Numbered from the stretch's first letter, positions 46,057 to 56,294 are shown. The stretch is DNA of 64,000 bases from Mesorhizobium sp. 1M-11 (GCF_001303895.1 NZ_LJSD01000033.1:85503-149502); one strand, 5' to 3'. The notes: a model not told the origin generated them from the sequence alone. Translations and numbers: made by a program.

Positions 46057-46113
46057 GGACTGGCGAGCGGTGGTCGTCAGGGACATGCAGGGAGTAAGGA
46101 CTGACCTGTCCCC

Positions 46114-46566
46114 TCACCTCCACTCCCTGAACTCCGCCATCAGCCCCTCATAGTCTTCCATCGGCGGCAAAGCCTCATAGCTCTTCACGGCGCCTGTTTC
46201 GGCGAAAGGCAGCTTTTCGCTCACCCATGTCTCGATATAGGGCGCGAAGTCGCCCGCCCCTTCCAGCAGCGTCGGGCGCACATTGACGAACCAGTCCATG
46301 CCCTCGGCTTTCGTGAACATCCACGTCATGCAGTGCGGGCAGAAATAGTGATGCGCGTCGGCGCCGTGCAGGCCACCGACCACCGGCTCACCTTCGGTCA
46401 CCGCAAAACCCTCGGCCGGAATGGCGGCCGACAGCGAATAGGCGGAAGAGCTCATCTTCTGGCAACCGGTGCAGTGGCAGGCCATGGTCACCAGCGGCGC
46501 TGCGCGCACCTCGATCTTGACCCGCCCGCAGCGGCAGGCACCTTGCCTTGGCAGTTTCCAGTCCAT
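46114..46566 (-). CDS. GFA/CENP-V-type zinc-binding protein
   Basis: The 150-residue protein has the full GFA Cys pattern: GACRCGRVKIEV, MACHCTGCQKMSSSAYS and HHYFCPHCMTWMF. This resembles glutathione-dependent formaldehyde-activating enzyme in zinc binding, but most family members have no shown activity. GAGGAG precedes ATG 46566, which is preferred over an ATG two codons earlier. The other family member here (33165) has a degenerate second Cys motif. Confidence 0.87.
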   Translation of the reverse strand: MDWKLPRQGACRCGRVKIEVRAAPLVTMACHCTGCQKMSSSAYSLSAAIPAEGFAVTEGEPVVGGLHGADAHHYFCPHCMTWMFTKAEGMDWFVNVRPTLLEGAGDFAPYIETWVSEKLPFAETGAVKSYEALPPMEDYEGLMAEFREWR

Positions 46567-47070
46567 CGCCATCTCCTCTGGTTTATCGCAGGATAGGCGG
46601 ACGACGGCGGCAGGCAAGCGCGGCAGCTCGACGCGCCCCGCCAGCCGGTCGACGCTGCGCCGACGTCGATTGCGACACTCCGGTCGCTTCGTCCCCTCAC
46701 GGGGGCAGGTCAATCGCATATGGCCGCGCTCCGGCCCGCCATCCTTTTCTGCGTTCCGGAATGGATCCCCGACACTCTCCGCTCCCTTCGGTCGCTCCGA
46801 GGTCGAGGATGACGGGCTTCATTTGCTGCTGGCGCTAATTTTCACTGGCGAGCCCACGCTCATGGCTTCATGATTGACGGAGGCGAAGAGGGAACTCCGT
46901 CATCCTCGACCTCGTAGGGAGCGAAGCGACTGGAGAGTGTCGGGGATCCATTCCGGAACGCGGACGAAGGCGCGGCGATCCAGACACAGCTTCAAGTCGC
47001 GCCGGCTGACATATGCGATTGCCCTGCTCACGGAAGCGAGAATGACGGAACTTGGCCGCCGGCTCGTCCC
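46567..47070. other. Gene-free region with large inverted repeat, 504 bp
   Basis: No supported gene. The region is built around an inverted repeat with 65-base arms (46751-46815 and 46897-46961) and an outer pair of similar sequence (46705-46722 and 47010-47028), so that much of it could fold into one long hairpin. Confidence 0.8.
46751..46961. repeat. Inverted repeat with 65-bp arms (REP/BIME-like)
   Basis: The arms (46751-46815 and 46897-46961) are near-exact inverse copies at their ends: 28 bases at the outer side (GCGTTCCGGAATGGATCCCC onward) and 18 at the inner side (GTCATCCTCGACCTCG) match, while the 17-18 bases between them differ and look like a small internal hairpin. The two inner ends are separated by 81 bases. 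An outer CAATCGCATATG (46711) has its inverse CATATGCGATTG at 47010. Confidence 0.85.
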
Positions 47071-47556
47071 TCAGCCGTTCCAGTCGACCTCCACCATGCC
47101 ATGCCGCCGGTAGAGGCGGATGGCATTGGCGTTTTCGACCACCATGGTCTTCAGATCGAGGTTGCTGGCGCCCCGCGCCTTGAACACGGCAAAGACATGC
47201 AGCAGCAAGGCTTCCGCCAGCCCGTTGCGCCGTGCGCTCGGATGCACCGCGAGATATTTGAGGTAGTCGCTGGTCCAGCACAGCGCCACCGCAACCAGTT
47301 GCCCGTCGGCATCGTTCACCACGAACCACAAAGCCGGGTCGTACTCGGCATCGCCGGATTGCTGCGCCCACCAGAGGTCGAAATTCTTTTCTTCCTTCTG
47401 CAGGGTCTGGGTGAGCAGGGCATGCACCGCACGCGCGTCGGCAGGCTTGAACGGCCGCATCGTGAAACCGTCGGCCCAGACCGGGGCCGGCAGCTCACCT
47501 GCCAGCGAGCGGCGCAAACGGATGCCGATGTCGTCTGATGTCTCGACTTGCGTCAT
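47071..47556 (-). CDS. GNAT-family N-acetyltransferase
   Basis: The 161-residue protein has a GNAT core: FTMRPFKPADARAVHALLTQTL, a LKYLAVHPSARRNGLAEALLLHVF motif A with R-x-N-G-L-A, and ENANAIRLYRRHGMVEVD motif B. Substrate is unknown. A GGGGGA precedes ATG 47556. The lytic transglycosylase gene starts upstream of it on the same strand. Confidence 0.85.
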   Translation of the reverse strand: MTQVETSDDIGIRLRRSLAGELPAPVWADGFTMRPFKPADARAVHALLTQTLQKEEKNFDLWWAQQSGDAEYDPALWFVVNDADGQLVAVALCWTSDYLKYLAVHPSARRNGLAEALLLHVFAVFKARGASNLDLKTMVVENANAIRLYRRHGMVEVDWNG

Positions 47557-47590
47557 CGGCTGTCCCCCATTCCCTCAAGCCGCACCCGGC

Positions 47591-48694
47591 TCAGGCGTCG
47601 GGAGCCGGCTTGCGCTTGCGATCGCGGCCGAGCCCGGTTTCCTCGAGCATGCCCTTGCGCTTGGCGTCGTAATAGTAGCCGGTCTGGTAGAGGCGGTCGG
47701 CGCGCTTGTAATCGCCATTGGCCACCAGGAAGGCACCGCGCAGATATTTCACCGCATATTTCAGATTGGTCTCGGCATCGAACAGGCCCTTGGGCGAGCC
47801 GCCATAACCCATGCCGCGCGCGGTGGCATGCTTGATCTGCATCAGGCCCCAGTGGCCGTTGTTGTAGGCCAGCGGGTTGAAGGTCGACTCGCGCTTCACC
47901 ACCGAGCGCACCAGTTCCACCGGCACTTCGTAGAGCGCGGCGTATTTGGCGATCAGCCGCTCGACCTCGTTGCGGCCGGCGCCGGCTAGGCGCGGCCTCT
48001 CGGCCTCCGGTTCTGGCGACATCAGATAGGTCGGCACCGGACCGGAATAGGCGATGGGCTGCACGCCGGGCAGCGATCCGGTGGCTTTCGGTGCGGCGGG
48101 TGCCGCCGGGAACACCAGGCTGGTGGCAGCGGAGGCAACCATCACCGGCTTGGCCTTCGGCGTCGGCAGGTCACCGCCCATGCGGGTCGACAGCGTGCTG
48201 ACGCGCGCGCCGGTCTGGCTTGTCGTCGTGGCCTGTGGTTGCTGGGCGGATGCCTGAACGGTGGCAGCCTGCGCGGTTTTCTGGTCCGCGGGCTGGGTCG
48301 CCGGTTTGCCGTCGGCTGCGACAGTGGCGGAAACAGCGGTCGCCTCGCTCGGCTGAGCCGGCGCCGACGTGGCGTTGGCAAGCCGGGCGCTGGTGCCGGG
48401 CGTCGTCGCCAGCGTGGCGGGGCTGTCGGCGTGCTGCTGCGGCGTGGCACCCGCAAAAGCATTGCCGGCCGCTTCAGCGGGAAGTGCCGCGAACTGAACA
48501 GGTGTGAGACCTGAGGGTTCCGGCAGCACCGAGACTTCCTCGGGCAGCGCCAATGCAAAGCCAGCGTCAGCCTCGCTCACAGTGGTCGTGGCGGGCGCCA
48601 GCGATGGCTTGACGGCAGTCGTCGATGTACAACCGGAGACACCGGCCGCAGCCAGGAGAATGCCGATCGACAGGGTGTGGGTTGTTGTTCGCAA
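47591..48694 (-). CDS. Lytic transglycosylase lipoprotein with long linker
   Basis: The 367-residue protein has a lipoprotein signal (lipobox Cys at residue 22, GVSGC), a 210-residue Ala/Pro/Thr/Gln-rich linker and a C-terminal SLT domain with the catalytic Glu269 and Ser270 (VVKRESTFNPLAYNNGHWGLMQIKHATARGMGY). It would cleave peptidoglycan glycan strands near the outer membrane. The only in-frame start is TTG at 48694; its ribosome site (GAGCG) is weak. The GNAT gene follows on the same strand, with 34 bases between. Confidence 0.87.
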   Translation of the reverse strand: MRTTTHTLSIGILLAAAGVSGCTSTTAVKPSLAPATTTVSEADAGFALALPEEVSVLPEPSGLTPVQFAALPAEAAGNAFAGATPQQHADSPATLATTPGTSARLANATSAPAQPSEATAVSATVAADGKPATQPADQKTAQAATVQASAQQPQATTTSQTGARVSTLSTRMGGDLPTPKAKPVMVASAATSLVFPAAPAAPKATGSLPGVQPIAYSGPVPTYLMSPEPEAERPRLAGAGRNEVERLIAKYAALYEVPVELVRSVVKRESTFNPLAYNNGHWGLMQIKHATARGMGYGGSPKGLFDAETNLKYAVKYLRGAFLVANGDYKRADRLYQTGYYYDAKRKGMLEETGLGRDRKRKPAPDA

Positions 48695-48879
48695 GCCGCG
48701 CTCTGTTCGTGCAAATCGTTAAATGCTCCTTACACCACCACTTTTGGTCGGGCAACATGGCCGGCTGTCGGTTTTCGGGTGGCGGAAAGCTGCGAAACAT
48801 GCAGAATCGTTCATGATTTGTACTTGAAGGCGCCGTTGCCTTTCCTGGAAACCGGCGCCGGAATGGAAGGAGCCTGACC

Positions 48880-49485
48880 ATGCAGACCGCCATTGAAAAA
48901 AGTGTCGAAAAAAATCTCGCCGTCACGCCCGGCCACGCCATCTTCTCCACGGCGCTCGGCTTCATGGGCATCGCCTGGAACGAGCGCGGGCTCACCCGCC
49001 TCTGCCTGCCGCAATCCAGCGCCGAGAGTCTCGAGCGGCGCCTGCTGCGATTGGAAAGCGTGCCAGGCAAGCGTTTCGAGGACGGTTCCGCTCCTGGCTG
49101 GGTGGGCGAGCTGATCGAGGCGATCAAGGCCTATGCCGCTGGCGAAACCATCGATTTCTCCGATGTGCCGGTCGATCTCGACGGCATCGATGACTTCCGC
49201 CTCGCCATCTACGACGCCGCGCGCAAGCTGGCCTTTGGGGAAACCACCACCTATGGCGAACTCGCCAAACGTGCCGGCCACTCCGGGCTTGCCCGCGAGA
49301 CGGGCGCGGCCCTCGGCGCTAACCCGGTGCCGCTGGTGATTCCTTGCCACCGCATCACCGCGGTCGGCGGCAAGATAGGCGGCTTCTCCGCGCCCGGCGG
49401 TTCGGCGACCAAGGAAAAGATGCTGGCCATGGAAGGCGTGCGCGTCGGCCCGCCGCCCTCGGCCCAGACTTCGTTCGGTTTTTAA
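48880..49485 (+). CDS. ogt: Methylated-DNA--protein-cysteine methyltransferase (Ogt)
   Basis: The 201-residue suicide repair protein moves methyl groups from O6-methylguanine to its own Cys156 in the motif PCHRI; the following GKIGGFSAPGG is the usual loop, and GAALGANPVPLVI precedes the Cys. The N-terminal half is the less conserved part. AAGGAG precedes ATG 48880. A strong terminator follows directly. Confidence 0.93.
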   Translation: MQTAIEKSVEKNLAVTPGHAIFSTALGFMGIAWNERGLTRLCLPQSSAESLERRLLRLESVPGKRFEDGSAPGWVGELIEAIKAYAAGETIDFSDVPVDLDGIDDFRLAIYDAARKLAFGETTTYGELAKRAGHSGLARETGAALGANPVPLVIPCHRITAVGGKIGGFSAPGGSATKEKMLAMEGVRVGPPPSAQTSFGF

Positions 49486-49504
49486 GCTCGCAGGCTCAGG
49501 TCGG

Positions 49505-49531
49505 AATTCGGGCGAACCTCGCCCGAATTTT
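49505..49531 (+). terminator. Rho-independent terminator of ogt
   Basis: AATTCGGGCG paired with CGCCCGAATT around a five-base loop, followed by TTTT. Confidence 0.8.
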
Positions 49532-49561
49532 AGAGCGCTTCCTTTTTCCGAAATTGCTCTA
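49531..49561. repeat. Short intergenic repeat, copy D (truncated)
   Basis: TAGAGCGCTTCC at one end and AAATTGCTCTA at the other make a small imperfect palindrome similar to the ends of copies A and B. Its right end, read on the minus strand, provides the TAG stop of the gene at 49559. Confidence 0.55.
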
Positions 49562-49885
49562 ATCGAACGGCACGATGAAGCGGCGCCGGTCGAAATCCGG
49601 ACGCTTGCATTTGAACACCGGGCAGGAGCCGGTATCGGCGCTCGGCACGGACGCACGGCTGCGCAACTCGCCCATGTCGCAGAATTCAACACTTGCAACA
49701 TAACGGTCATACAGCGTGAGGCGCGGATTGCGCGGAGAGCGGTAGCGCAGGATCACCGCGCCCTCGCGGTCGACCAGCCTCTGCACCCGGTCGCAGCTCA
49801 TGCGGCTCGGATCATAGCGCGAAATCGCCTGCGCCTCGGCCGCAACAAGCGAAAGACATGCGGCAAACAGGATCGTTTTTTTCAT
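49559..49885 (-). CDS. Small secreted protein of unknown function
   Basis: The 108-residue product has a signal peptide (about 1-20) and a mature part with four Cys residues (MSCDRVQRLVDREGAVILRYRS, EFCDMGE, GSCPVFKCKRPDFD), typical of small periplasmic rhizobial proteins. GGAGGAGG precedes ATG 49885. It is divergent from the cold-shock gene. Its TAG stop codon lies in an intergenic repeat. Confidence 0.75.
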   Translation of the reverse strand: MKKTILFAACLSLVAAEAQAISRYDPSRMSCDRVQRLVDREGAVILRYRSPRNPRLTLYDRYVASVEFCDMGELRSRASVPSADTGSCPVFKCKRPDFDRRRFIVPFD

Positions 49886-49985
49886 GGCCTCCTCCGGCAT
49901 GAAGTATCGTATCGGCCAAACTACGCCGATGCTTTGCGGCTTGCCAGTCGTGCAGTGTTTGCATTGGGTGCCAAACAACACCGCC

Positions 49986-50014
49986 TTGTTTTCGGTGAAA
50001 AAGTCGCTTATATG
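49986..50014 (+). promoter_or_regulatory. Candidate cold-shock gene promoter
   Basis: TTGTTT, a 17-base spacer and TATATG. Transcription from here would give a leader of about 135 bases before the ATG at 50156, the long untranslated leader expected of cspA-type genes. Confidence 0.45.
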
Positions 50015-50155
50015 CGTGACGTTGATATTTGGGCCGATTGACCCCATGCCTCGCGATCTTCGCGTTTGCTCCCGTCTTTCTCCAAAATCTCGATACCAAA
50101 GGCCGGCGTGGTCCGGTCTGAAGAAAACGCAAGTGAATGTGAAGGAACATCGATA

Positions 50156-50365
50156 ATGGCAACTGGAACGGTCAAGTGGTTCAACGCCACCAAGGGCTTC
50201 GGTTTCATCCAGCCTGACGCCGGCGGCGCGGACGTTTTCGTCCACATCTCCGCCGTGCAGCGCGCTGGTCTGACCACCCTCAATGATGGCCAGAAGATCA
50301 GCTACGAGATCGAGCAGGACCGCCGTACCGGCAAGTCGTCCGCTGGATCTCTGTCGGCAGCCTGA
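50156..50365 (+). CDS. Cold-shock protein (CspA family)
   Basis: The 69-residue protein is a single OB-fold cold-shock domain with both RNP motifs: KGFGFIQ (RNP1) and DVFVHIS (RNP2). It binds single-stranded RNA and acts as an RNA chaperone. AAGGA precedes ATG 50156. A long leader and a possible promoter lie upstream; a clear terminator is at 50534. Confidence 0.95.
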   Translation: MATGTVKWFNATKGFGFIQPDAGGADVFVHISAVQRAGLTTLNDGQKISYEIEQDRRTGKSSAGSLSAA

Positions 50366-50533
50366 TTTGGCGCAAGGCGCGCGCCGGGCATCTGTCCGGA
50401 GCGCGCGGCAAGTCACGGATGTACTGACGGTCGCGCGAGAAGCGCGCCGGAGCGGAAATGGCAGGACAGTCGAAGCGGCGGATTGCCGCCGGCACCACCA
50501 GGAACGCTCCGGGTCAGGCTAGCAGACTTAACG

Positions 50534-50559
50534 AAAGGCGGGATTTTTCCCGCCTTTTT
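50534..50559 (+). terminator. Rho-independent terminator downstream of the cold-shock gene
   Basis: AAAGGCGGG / CCCGCCTTT with loop ATTTTT, followed by a T run. It lies about 170 bases after the stop, so the mRNA has a long 3' end. Confidence 0.8.
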
Positions 50560-50570
50560 GTTTTTCTCCG

Positions 50571-50656
50571 GAGCAATTCGAGCAAAACGCTGGAATTGCG
50601 TAAAGACAAAGAGCCGGGGCGTTTCCGCGATTTAGAAAGCGGGGGACATGTTCTAG
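50571..50656 (+). repeat. Dispersed intergenic repeat, copy C
   Basis: GAGCAATTCGAGCAAAACGC, then TGGAATTGCGTAAAGACAAA, then a less conserved end with TTCTAG. The CTA near the end (50653-50655) is the TAG stop of the ABC transporter on the minus strand. Confidence 0.65.
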
Positions 50657-52764
50657 CGTCGCCCTCGCTTCCCACTGCCCCACAAAGCACGCTGGAATAG
50701 ATTCCGCCTCCCCTTGCGTGGGAGAAGATCGATGTCACTGACGAGCTTTGCGCCGCCCTTGCGCCGCTCCAACGTGATCTTGCGGGTGTGGTAGGCTTCC
50801 AGCTCCGTGCGATGCGCCACGCTGATGATGGTCACCTTCGGCAGCTCACGGATCACCGCTTCCATCATCTTGTCCTGGCTCTTCTCATCCAGCGCTGCCG
50901 TCGCTTCGTCCAGCACCAGGACATCGGGCCGATGCAGGAACAGGCGCGCGAAGGCAAGGCGCTGCTTTTCACCGCCTGACAGGGTCTGGTCCCAGGGCGC
51001 CTCCTCCTCGATCCTGTCTTTCAGATGGCCAAGCCCGACCTTCTCCAAGGTCGCCTTGATCGTTTTTGGCGTCCAATCGTCGGCGGCGCCGGGATAGGCG
51101 ACGGCGCGACGCAACGTCCCTGTCGGGATGTAAGGACGCTGCGGCAACATGAACAGCCGCTTGTCGGGATGGAAGTTGACGCTGCCGCTGCCCCATGGCC
51201 AAAGGCCGGCGATGGCCCGCACGAGGGTGGATTTACCGGAGCCGGAATCGCCCGAGACGAGAACCCGCTCGCCCTGCTCTATCGCAACTTCGGTCTCCCT
51301 GACCACCGCGGTGCCGTCGTCAAGCGTCACTGAGAGATCGTTAAGGGTGAGCATCGCGTTGCCCGTCGTCTCGCCGTGTTCGATGCGCCCGAGCTTTTCG
51401 CTCTGTTCGGCGCGCTCCAGACCGTCGAGCGACATCATCAGCGAGGCGATACGATGGGCAGATGCGTTCCAGTCGGCCAGGCGCGGATAGTTGTCGACAA
51501 GCCAGCCAAACGCGCCCTGTACGATGGCGAAGGCCGAGGCCGCCTGCATCACCTCTCCGAGCGTCATGGAGCCCTCGAGAAATTTGGGCGCACACAGCAG
51601 TATCGGCACGACTGGAGCGAACAAGCTTGATCCTTGCGAGACCAGTGCCGTGCGCATGTGCTGGCCGGTTAGCTGCGCCCATCGCGCGAGTACGCCGGCG
51701 AAGGTCCTGTCGATGCCACTGCGCTCCTCCTCCTCGCCGCCGAGCAGGGCGATGCTCTCGCCGTTCTCACGCACGCGCGTCAGCGTATAGCGGAATTCGG
51801 CCTCTACCTGGTTCTTCTGTTCGGAAAGCCGAACGAAGTTGCGGCCGATGACGACCATCGAGATGGACGTGATGGCAGCATAAATCACGGCGGCAACAAC
51901 GAGGAAGCCGGGAATGGTGATGGTCGACGTGCCGAATGGCAGGGTCAGCGCGCCGCCGATCGTCCACAACACCACGATGAAGGTGGAGGCCGACAAAAAC
52001 GCGTTGAGGACACCGGAAAGGAAATCGACCGGCGATTCCGTGGCGATGCGCAGATCTTCCGTCAGACGGGCTTCCGGATTTTGATGATCGCCGCCGACCA
52101 GGTTCAGCTGGTAGTAGCGACCGTTGGCCAGCCAGCGCGCGATGACCGCCGTCGTGAGCCAGGACCGCCAGCGCCGTTGAATCGTCATGCGCAGATAAAC
52201 CTGCGCCACCACAAGGCTCCCGCTCGCCATCACCAGGGGGATGAAGACCGCACTCAGCAGATAGACGGTACGGGCATTGCGTTGCTCAATGGCATCGAAG
52301 ATCCAGCGATTCCAGAGGTTGATCCCATACTGAAAGCCGACATTGATGCAGATCAGGAGCAGAAGCCCGATCGTGAACGCCCAGGCGAGCTTGTCGCCGC
52401 GAAGGCTCCAGTAGCCCCGCGCGCTGATCCAGAAACGCCTGAACAGGTATTTCTTGCGCGCCCGCTCAGCCTGCTCGGGCGTTAGCTCCGGACTGGGTTC
52501 ATCCCCTTCGGGTGGAGGTGGAACGTCTTCCCCGACAGCTTCCGGCTCCCTGTCGGCAACCACCTCTTCGGTAGGCTCCGGACCTGACTGCGTCTCGCGT
52601 GCGTTGCTGACAGGCGAAACCTCATGCCGCGATTTTGCTTGCCGTGAGGACTTCCGGCTCGGTTTCTTGGTGGAGTGCGCCTTCCGGCGCGGCTTGGCCC
52701 GGCGCGGCTTGGCGGAGCCACGTGGTTTGACGGCATCAGCGGGGCTCTGTTCGGCTCTGGACAT
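50653..52764 (-). CDS. ABC transporter of the SbmA/BacA-like (ABC_membrane_2) fused type
   Basis: The 703-residue protein fuses a membrane domain of the SbmA/BacA/peroxisomal ABCD kind (about residues 115-420; motifs RFWISARGYWSLRGDK, RWRSWLTTAVIARWLANGRYYQL and NPEARLTEDLRIA) to an ABC ATPase with Walker A GDSGSGKST, signature LSGGEKQR and Walker B VLVLDEATAALDE. Relatives carry antimicrobial peptides, vitamin B12 or very-long-chain fatty acids; BacA-type activity matters in rhizobial symbiosis. The first 110 residues are an unusual disordered extension, first basic (AKPRRAKPRRKAHS) and then acidic/proline-rich. ATG 52764 has no clear ribosome site. Confidence 0.85.
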   Translation of the reverse strand: MSRAEQSPADAVKPRGSAKPRRAKPRRKAHSTKKPSRKSSRQAKSRHEVSPVSNARETQSGPEPTEEVVADREPEAVGEDVPPPPEGDEPSPELTPEQAERARKKYLFRRFWISARGYWSLRGDKLAWAFTIGLLLLICINVGFQYGINLWNRWIFDAIEQRNARTVYLLSAVFIPLVMASGSLVVAQVYLRMTIQRRWRSWLTTAVIARWLANGRYYQLNLVGGDHQNPEARLTEDLRIATESPVDFLSGVLNAFLSASTFIVVLWTIGGALTLPFGTSTITIPGFLVVAAVIYAAITSISMVVIGRNFVRLSEQKNQVEAEFRYTLTRVRENGESIALLGGEEEERSGIDRTFAGVLARWAQLTGQHMRTALVSQGSSLFAPVVPILLCAPKFLEGSMTLGEVMQAASAFAIVQGAFGWLVDNYPRLADWNASAHRIASLMMSLDGLERAEQSEKLGRIEHGETTGNAMLTLNDLSVTLDDGTAVVRETEVAIEQGERVLVSGDSGSGKSTLVRAIAGLWPWGSGSVNFHPDKRLFMLPQRPYIPTGTLRRAVAYPGAADDWTPKTIKATLEKVGLGHLKDRIEEEAPWDQTLSGGEKQRLAFARLFLHRPDVLVLDEATAALDEKSQDKMMEAVIRELPKVTIISVAHRTELEAYHTRKITLERRKGGAKLVSDIDLLPRKGRRNLFQRALWGSGKRGRR

Positions 52765-53134
52765 CGCGCTCAACGGCCCAAAATCCAAAAGGTTCAGAAG
52801 ATCCTCAGCTCGCGCGTGCCTGCAGATCGGTCGGAATCGGAAGGCATTCCGGACGGCTCAGGGCCGCCGCTCCGGTCGCTTCTTCTTGATTTTCTGATTG
52901 GGATTGGGAGCAGGATCTTCTCTCGTATCCCTCACAGGCTGATCATGGGGCTCGGAGCCTGGAGGCTTCGGAGAAGGATCCTTCTGGGTTTGGTCGGGTA
53001 CGGGTTCGCGGGCCACGGAAGCCTCCTCGAATTTCCAATCAACCACATCGAGGCGAGAAGGTTCCTGAAATGTCCTGCCGCCAGCCTCCGCACGCGCGCC
53101 GATGGCCGTTTCCGCTGGCTGTCAGTGACACATG
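52765..53134. other. Spacer of 370 bp between GST and ABC transporter genes
   Basis: No secure gene; it holds one weak small reading frame (52858-53046) and no convincing hairpin or promoter. Confidence 0.4.
52858..53046 (-). CDS. Possible small disordered Pro/Lys/Asp-rich protein
   Basis: A 62-residue frame starting with GTG encodes a highly charged product (PDQTQKDPSPKPPGSEPHDQ, ending KIKKKRPERRP) with no hydrophobic core. No ribosome site is seen and I know of no relative. Its composition differs from random antisense sequence, which is the only argument for it. Confidence 0.25.
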   Translation of the reverse strand: MVDWKFEEASVAREPVPDQTQKDPSPKPPGSEPHDQPVRDTREDPAPNPNQKIKKKRPERRP

Positions 53135-53746
53135 TTACGGAAGCCATTCGATAGGCACATGGCCGGGATCCGCTTCCACCCGCTTCAGCCACGCACCAAT
53201 TGCCGGAAACGCACTGAGATCGAAGCCGCCGAGTTCGGCCGTGTGCGTATAGGCGTAGAGTGCTATGTCGGCGACACTGTAGGCATTACCTGCAAGAAAC
53301 GGGCTCTGCCCGAGCCTCTGCTCCATGACGCCGAGCGCCTTGTTGCCACGCTCCAGCGTCGTCGCGAGACGTTCCGGCGTGGCATCCCTGGCCCTTTCGG
53401 GGAAAGTGATCAGCGCCTTGCGCACGGCGATGTAGGGCTCGTGACTGTACTGCTCGAAGAACAGCCACTGATAGACCAGCCCCCGCTCGTAGCGGTCGGC
53501 AGGCAGGAAACGCGTGCCTTCGGCGAGATAAAGCAGGATGGCGTTGGATTCGGCGATCCGTCTGCCGTCATCCAGCTCCAGCATGGGCACCATGGCGTTC
53601 GGGTTCTTGGCCATATATTCGGGCGTGCGTGTTGCGCCCGTATGGGAAGAAACCTCGACATTGGTGAAGGGCTGACCAAGCTTGGCCATCAGCAGGCGCG
53701 GCTTATAACAATTGCCGCTGTCGATCATGCTGTAGAGAATGGTCAT
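53135..53746 (-). CDS. Glutathione S-transferase
   Basis: The 203-residue protein has the N-terminal thioredoxin fold (MTILYSMIDSGNCYKPRLLMAKLG, VPMLELDDGRRIAESNAILLYLA) and the all-helical C-terminal domain (SPFLAGNAYSVADIALYAYTHTAELGGFDL). The cis-proline and glutathione-binding ESNAI motif are intact; a Ser/Asn/Cys cluster near residue 10-13 may provide the activating residue. AAGGG precedes ATG 53746. Single gene; no linked regulator. Confidence 0.92.
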   Translation of the reverse strand: MTILYSMIDSGNCYKPRLLMAKLGQPFTNVEVSSHTGATRTPEYMAKNPNAMVPMLELDDGRRIAESNAILLYLAEGTRFLPADRYERGLVYQWLFFEQYSHEPYIAVRKALITFPERARDATPERLATTLERGNKALGVMEQRLGQSPFLAGNAYSVADIALYAYTHTAELGGFDLSAFPAIGAWLKRVEADPGHVPIEWLP

Positions 53747-53969
53747 CGCGTTTCCCTTCAAAGCAGCGGTTTGCCTGAGCCGACCTCCAGCATCCAGCGA
53801 TTTCTTTTGGTGAATATCAATCAGCGCCGCTGATATGTCCGTGGAGCAAGGTGTTTCGGTTACAGACAGCACTATTGCGTTGCCACCCGAAACAAGGACG
53901 AATGAAGGAAGAACCGGGAACACGGCTGGATGACCATCCGGCCGGCGAGCTTGTGCGCTGGTCACGCAC

Positions 53970-54869
53970 TCATTGAACGATCCGCTTTCCGAAGCTTCTA
54001 GCCGGGCGCCCCGACTGGGCGGAAATGCCGCCGCCAGGTTCTCCACCGGCCAGCGGCCCGGGTTCGGGCATATGCACGGCCTTGGCATAGCTGCGGAAAC
54101 TGGTCGGCGCGATTTCAGGCTTGGCCAGAACAAAGCCCTGCACCATGGACGCGCCGGATTTTTCGGCGAGATCAAGCTGCCAGCTTTCCTCTATGCCTTC
54201 GAAAACCGTCCGGATGCCGCGACCCTCGAATGCCGCCACCATCGTCATCAGCAATGCAAACCCGGCACCGGAGTCCATCAACTGGGTGATCCAGTGCGCA
54301 TCGAACTTCACGATGTCAGGCTTCAGCTCCTTGATCCGGTTGATGTCGGAATCATCGGCGCCGTAGTCATCGACAGCGATACGGAATCCGTTTGCCCTGA
54401 GGGCCTCGACGAAGTCGCCCAGCGCAACCTTGGAGGCGGAGCGTTGCTCCGTCACCTCACAGACGACCCGCTTCGGATCGATGCCCGCTTCGTGCAGCAC
54501 CAGACGCATTTCGCGCAGTGCATTGTCCGAAACGGCCCTGTCGATGAAAACGGACGGGTCGAAATTGATGAAGATATTGGCATCGTCCGGCAGGCATGTG
54601 CCCGCATTGAGGAGATGCAGGGTTCGCGTCAAGGCCTCGACATGCAGCCGGTCAGCCGGTGAGCAGGTGGCGAAGAACTTGCCTGGCGATTGCGGTTCGC
54701 CGTCGCGGAACGGCCGGATCAGTCCTTCGAAGGCCGCAATGGAGAGCTTGCCATCCTCGAAAGCAAAGATCGGCTGGAACGCGCTCTTGAGGGTATACAG
54801 GCCCCACACCCCGGTCGAGGTGCCATCATCGTGACGAATGATGTGGGCGAGCCCGATGCTGCGCGACAC
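53970..54869 (-). CDS. EAL-domain protein (c-di-GMP phosphodiesterase candidate)
   Basis: The 299-residue protein is a stand-alone EAL domain. The signature is EGL rather than EAL (Glu48 in AAFEGLIRPF); the metal and catalytic residues appear present in NFDPSVF (Asn), CEVTEQ (Glu), AVDDYGADDS (two Asp), DIVKFD (Lys) and FEGIEE (Glu). So hydrolysis of c-di-GMP is plausible but not certain. The preferred start is GTG at 54869, with GAGGA five bases upstream, in preference to a TTG at 54962. No membrane segment or sensory domain is visible. Confidence 0.82.
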   Translation of the reverse strand: MSRSIGLAHIIRHDDGTSTGVWGLYTLKSAFQPIFAFEDGKLSIAAFEGLIRPFRDGEPQSPGKFFATCSPADRLHVEALTRTLHLLNAGTCLPDDANIFINFDPSVFIDRAVSDNALREMRLVLHEAGIDPKRVVCEVTEQRSASKVALGDFVEALRANGFRIAVDDYGADDSDINRIKELKPDIVKFDAHWITQLMDSGAGFALLMTMVAAFEGRGIRTVFEGIEESWQLDLAEKSGASMVQGFVLAKPEIAPTSFRSYAKAVHMPEPGPLAGGEPGGGISAQSGRPARSFGKRIVQ

Positions 54870-54938
54870 TGTTCCTCGCTTAGCCGCGTGCCAAAACCAG
54901 GCAAATCTATCGGCCAAGGTTTTACCGCGCGTTAATGA

Positions 54939-56267
<1,329 letters not shown>

Positions 56268-56294
56268 TCCCATTAAGGGATTCAGAAGACTCGC

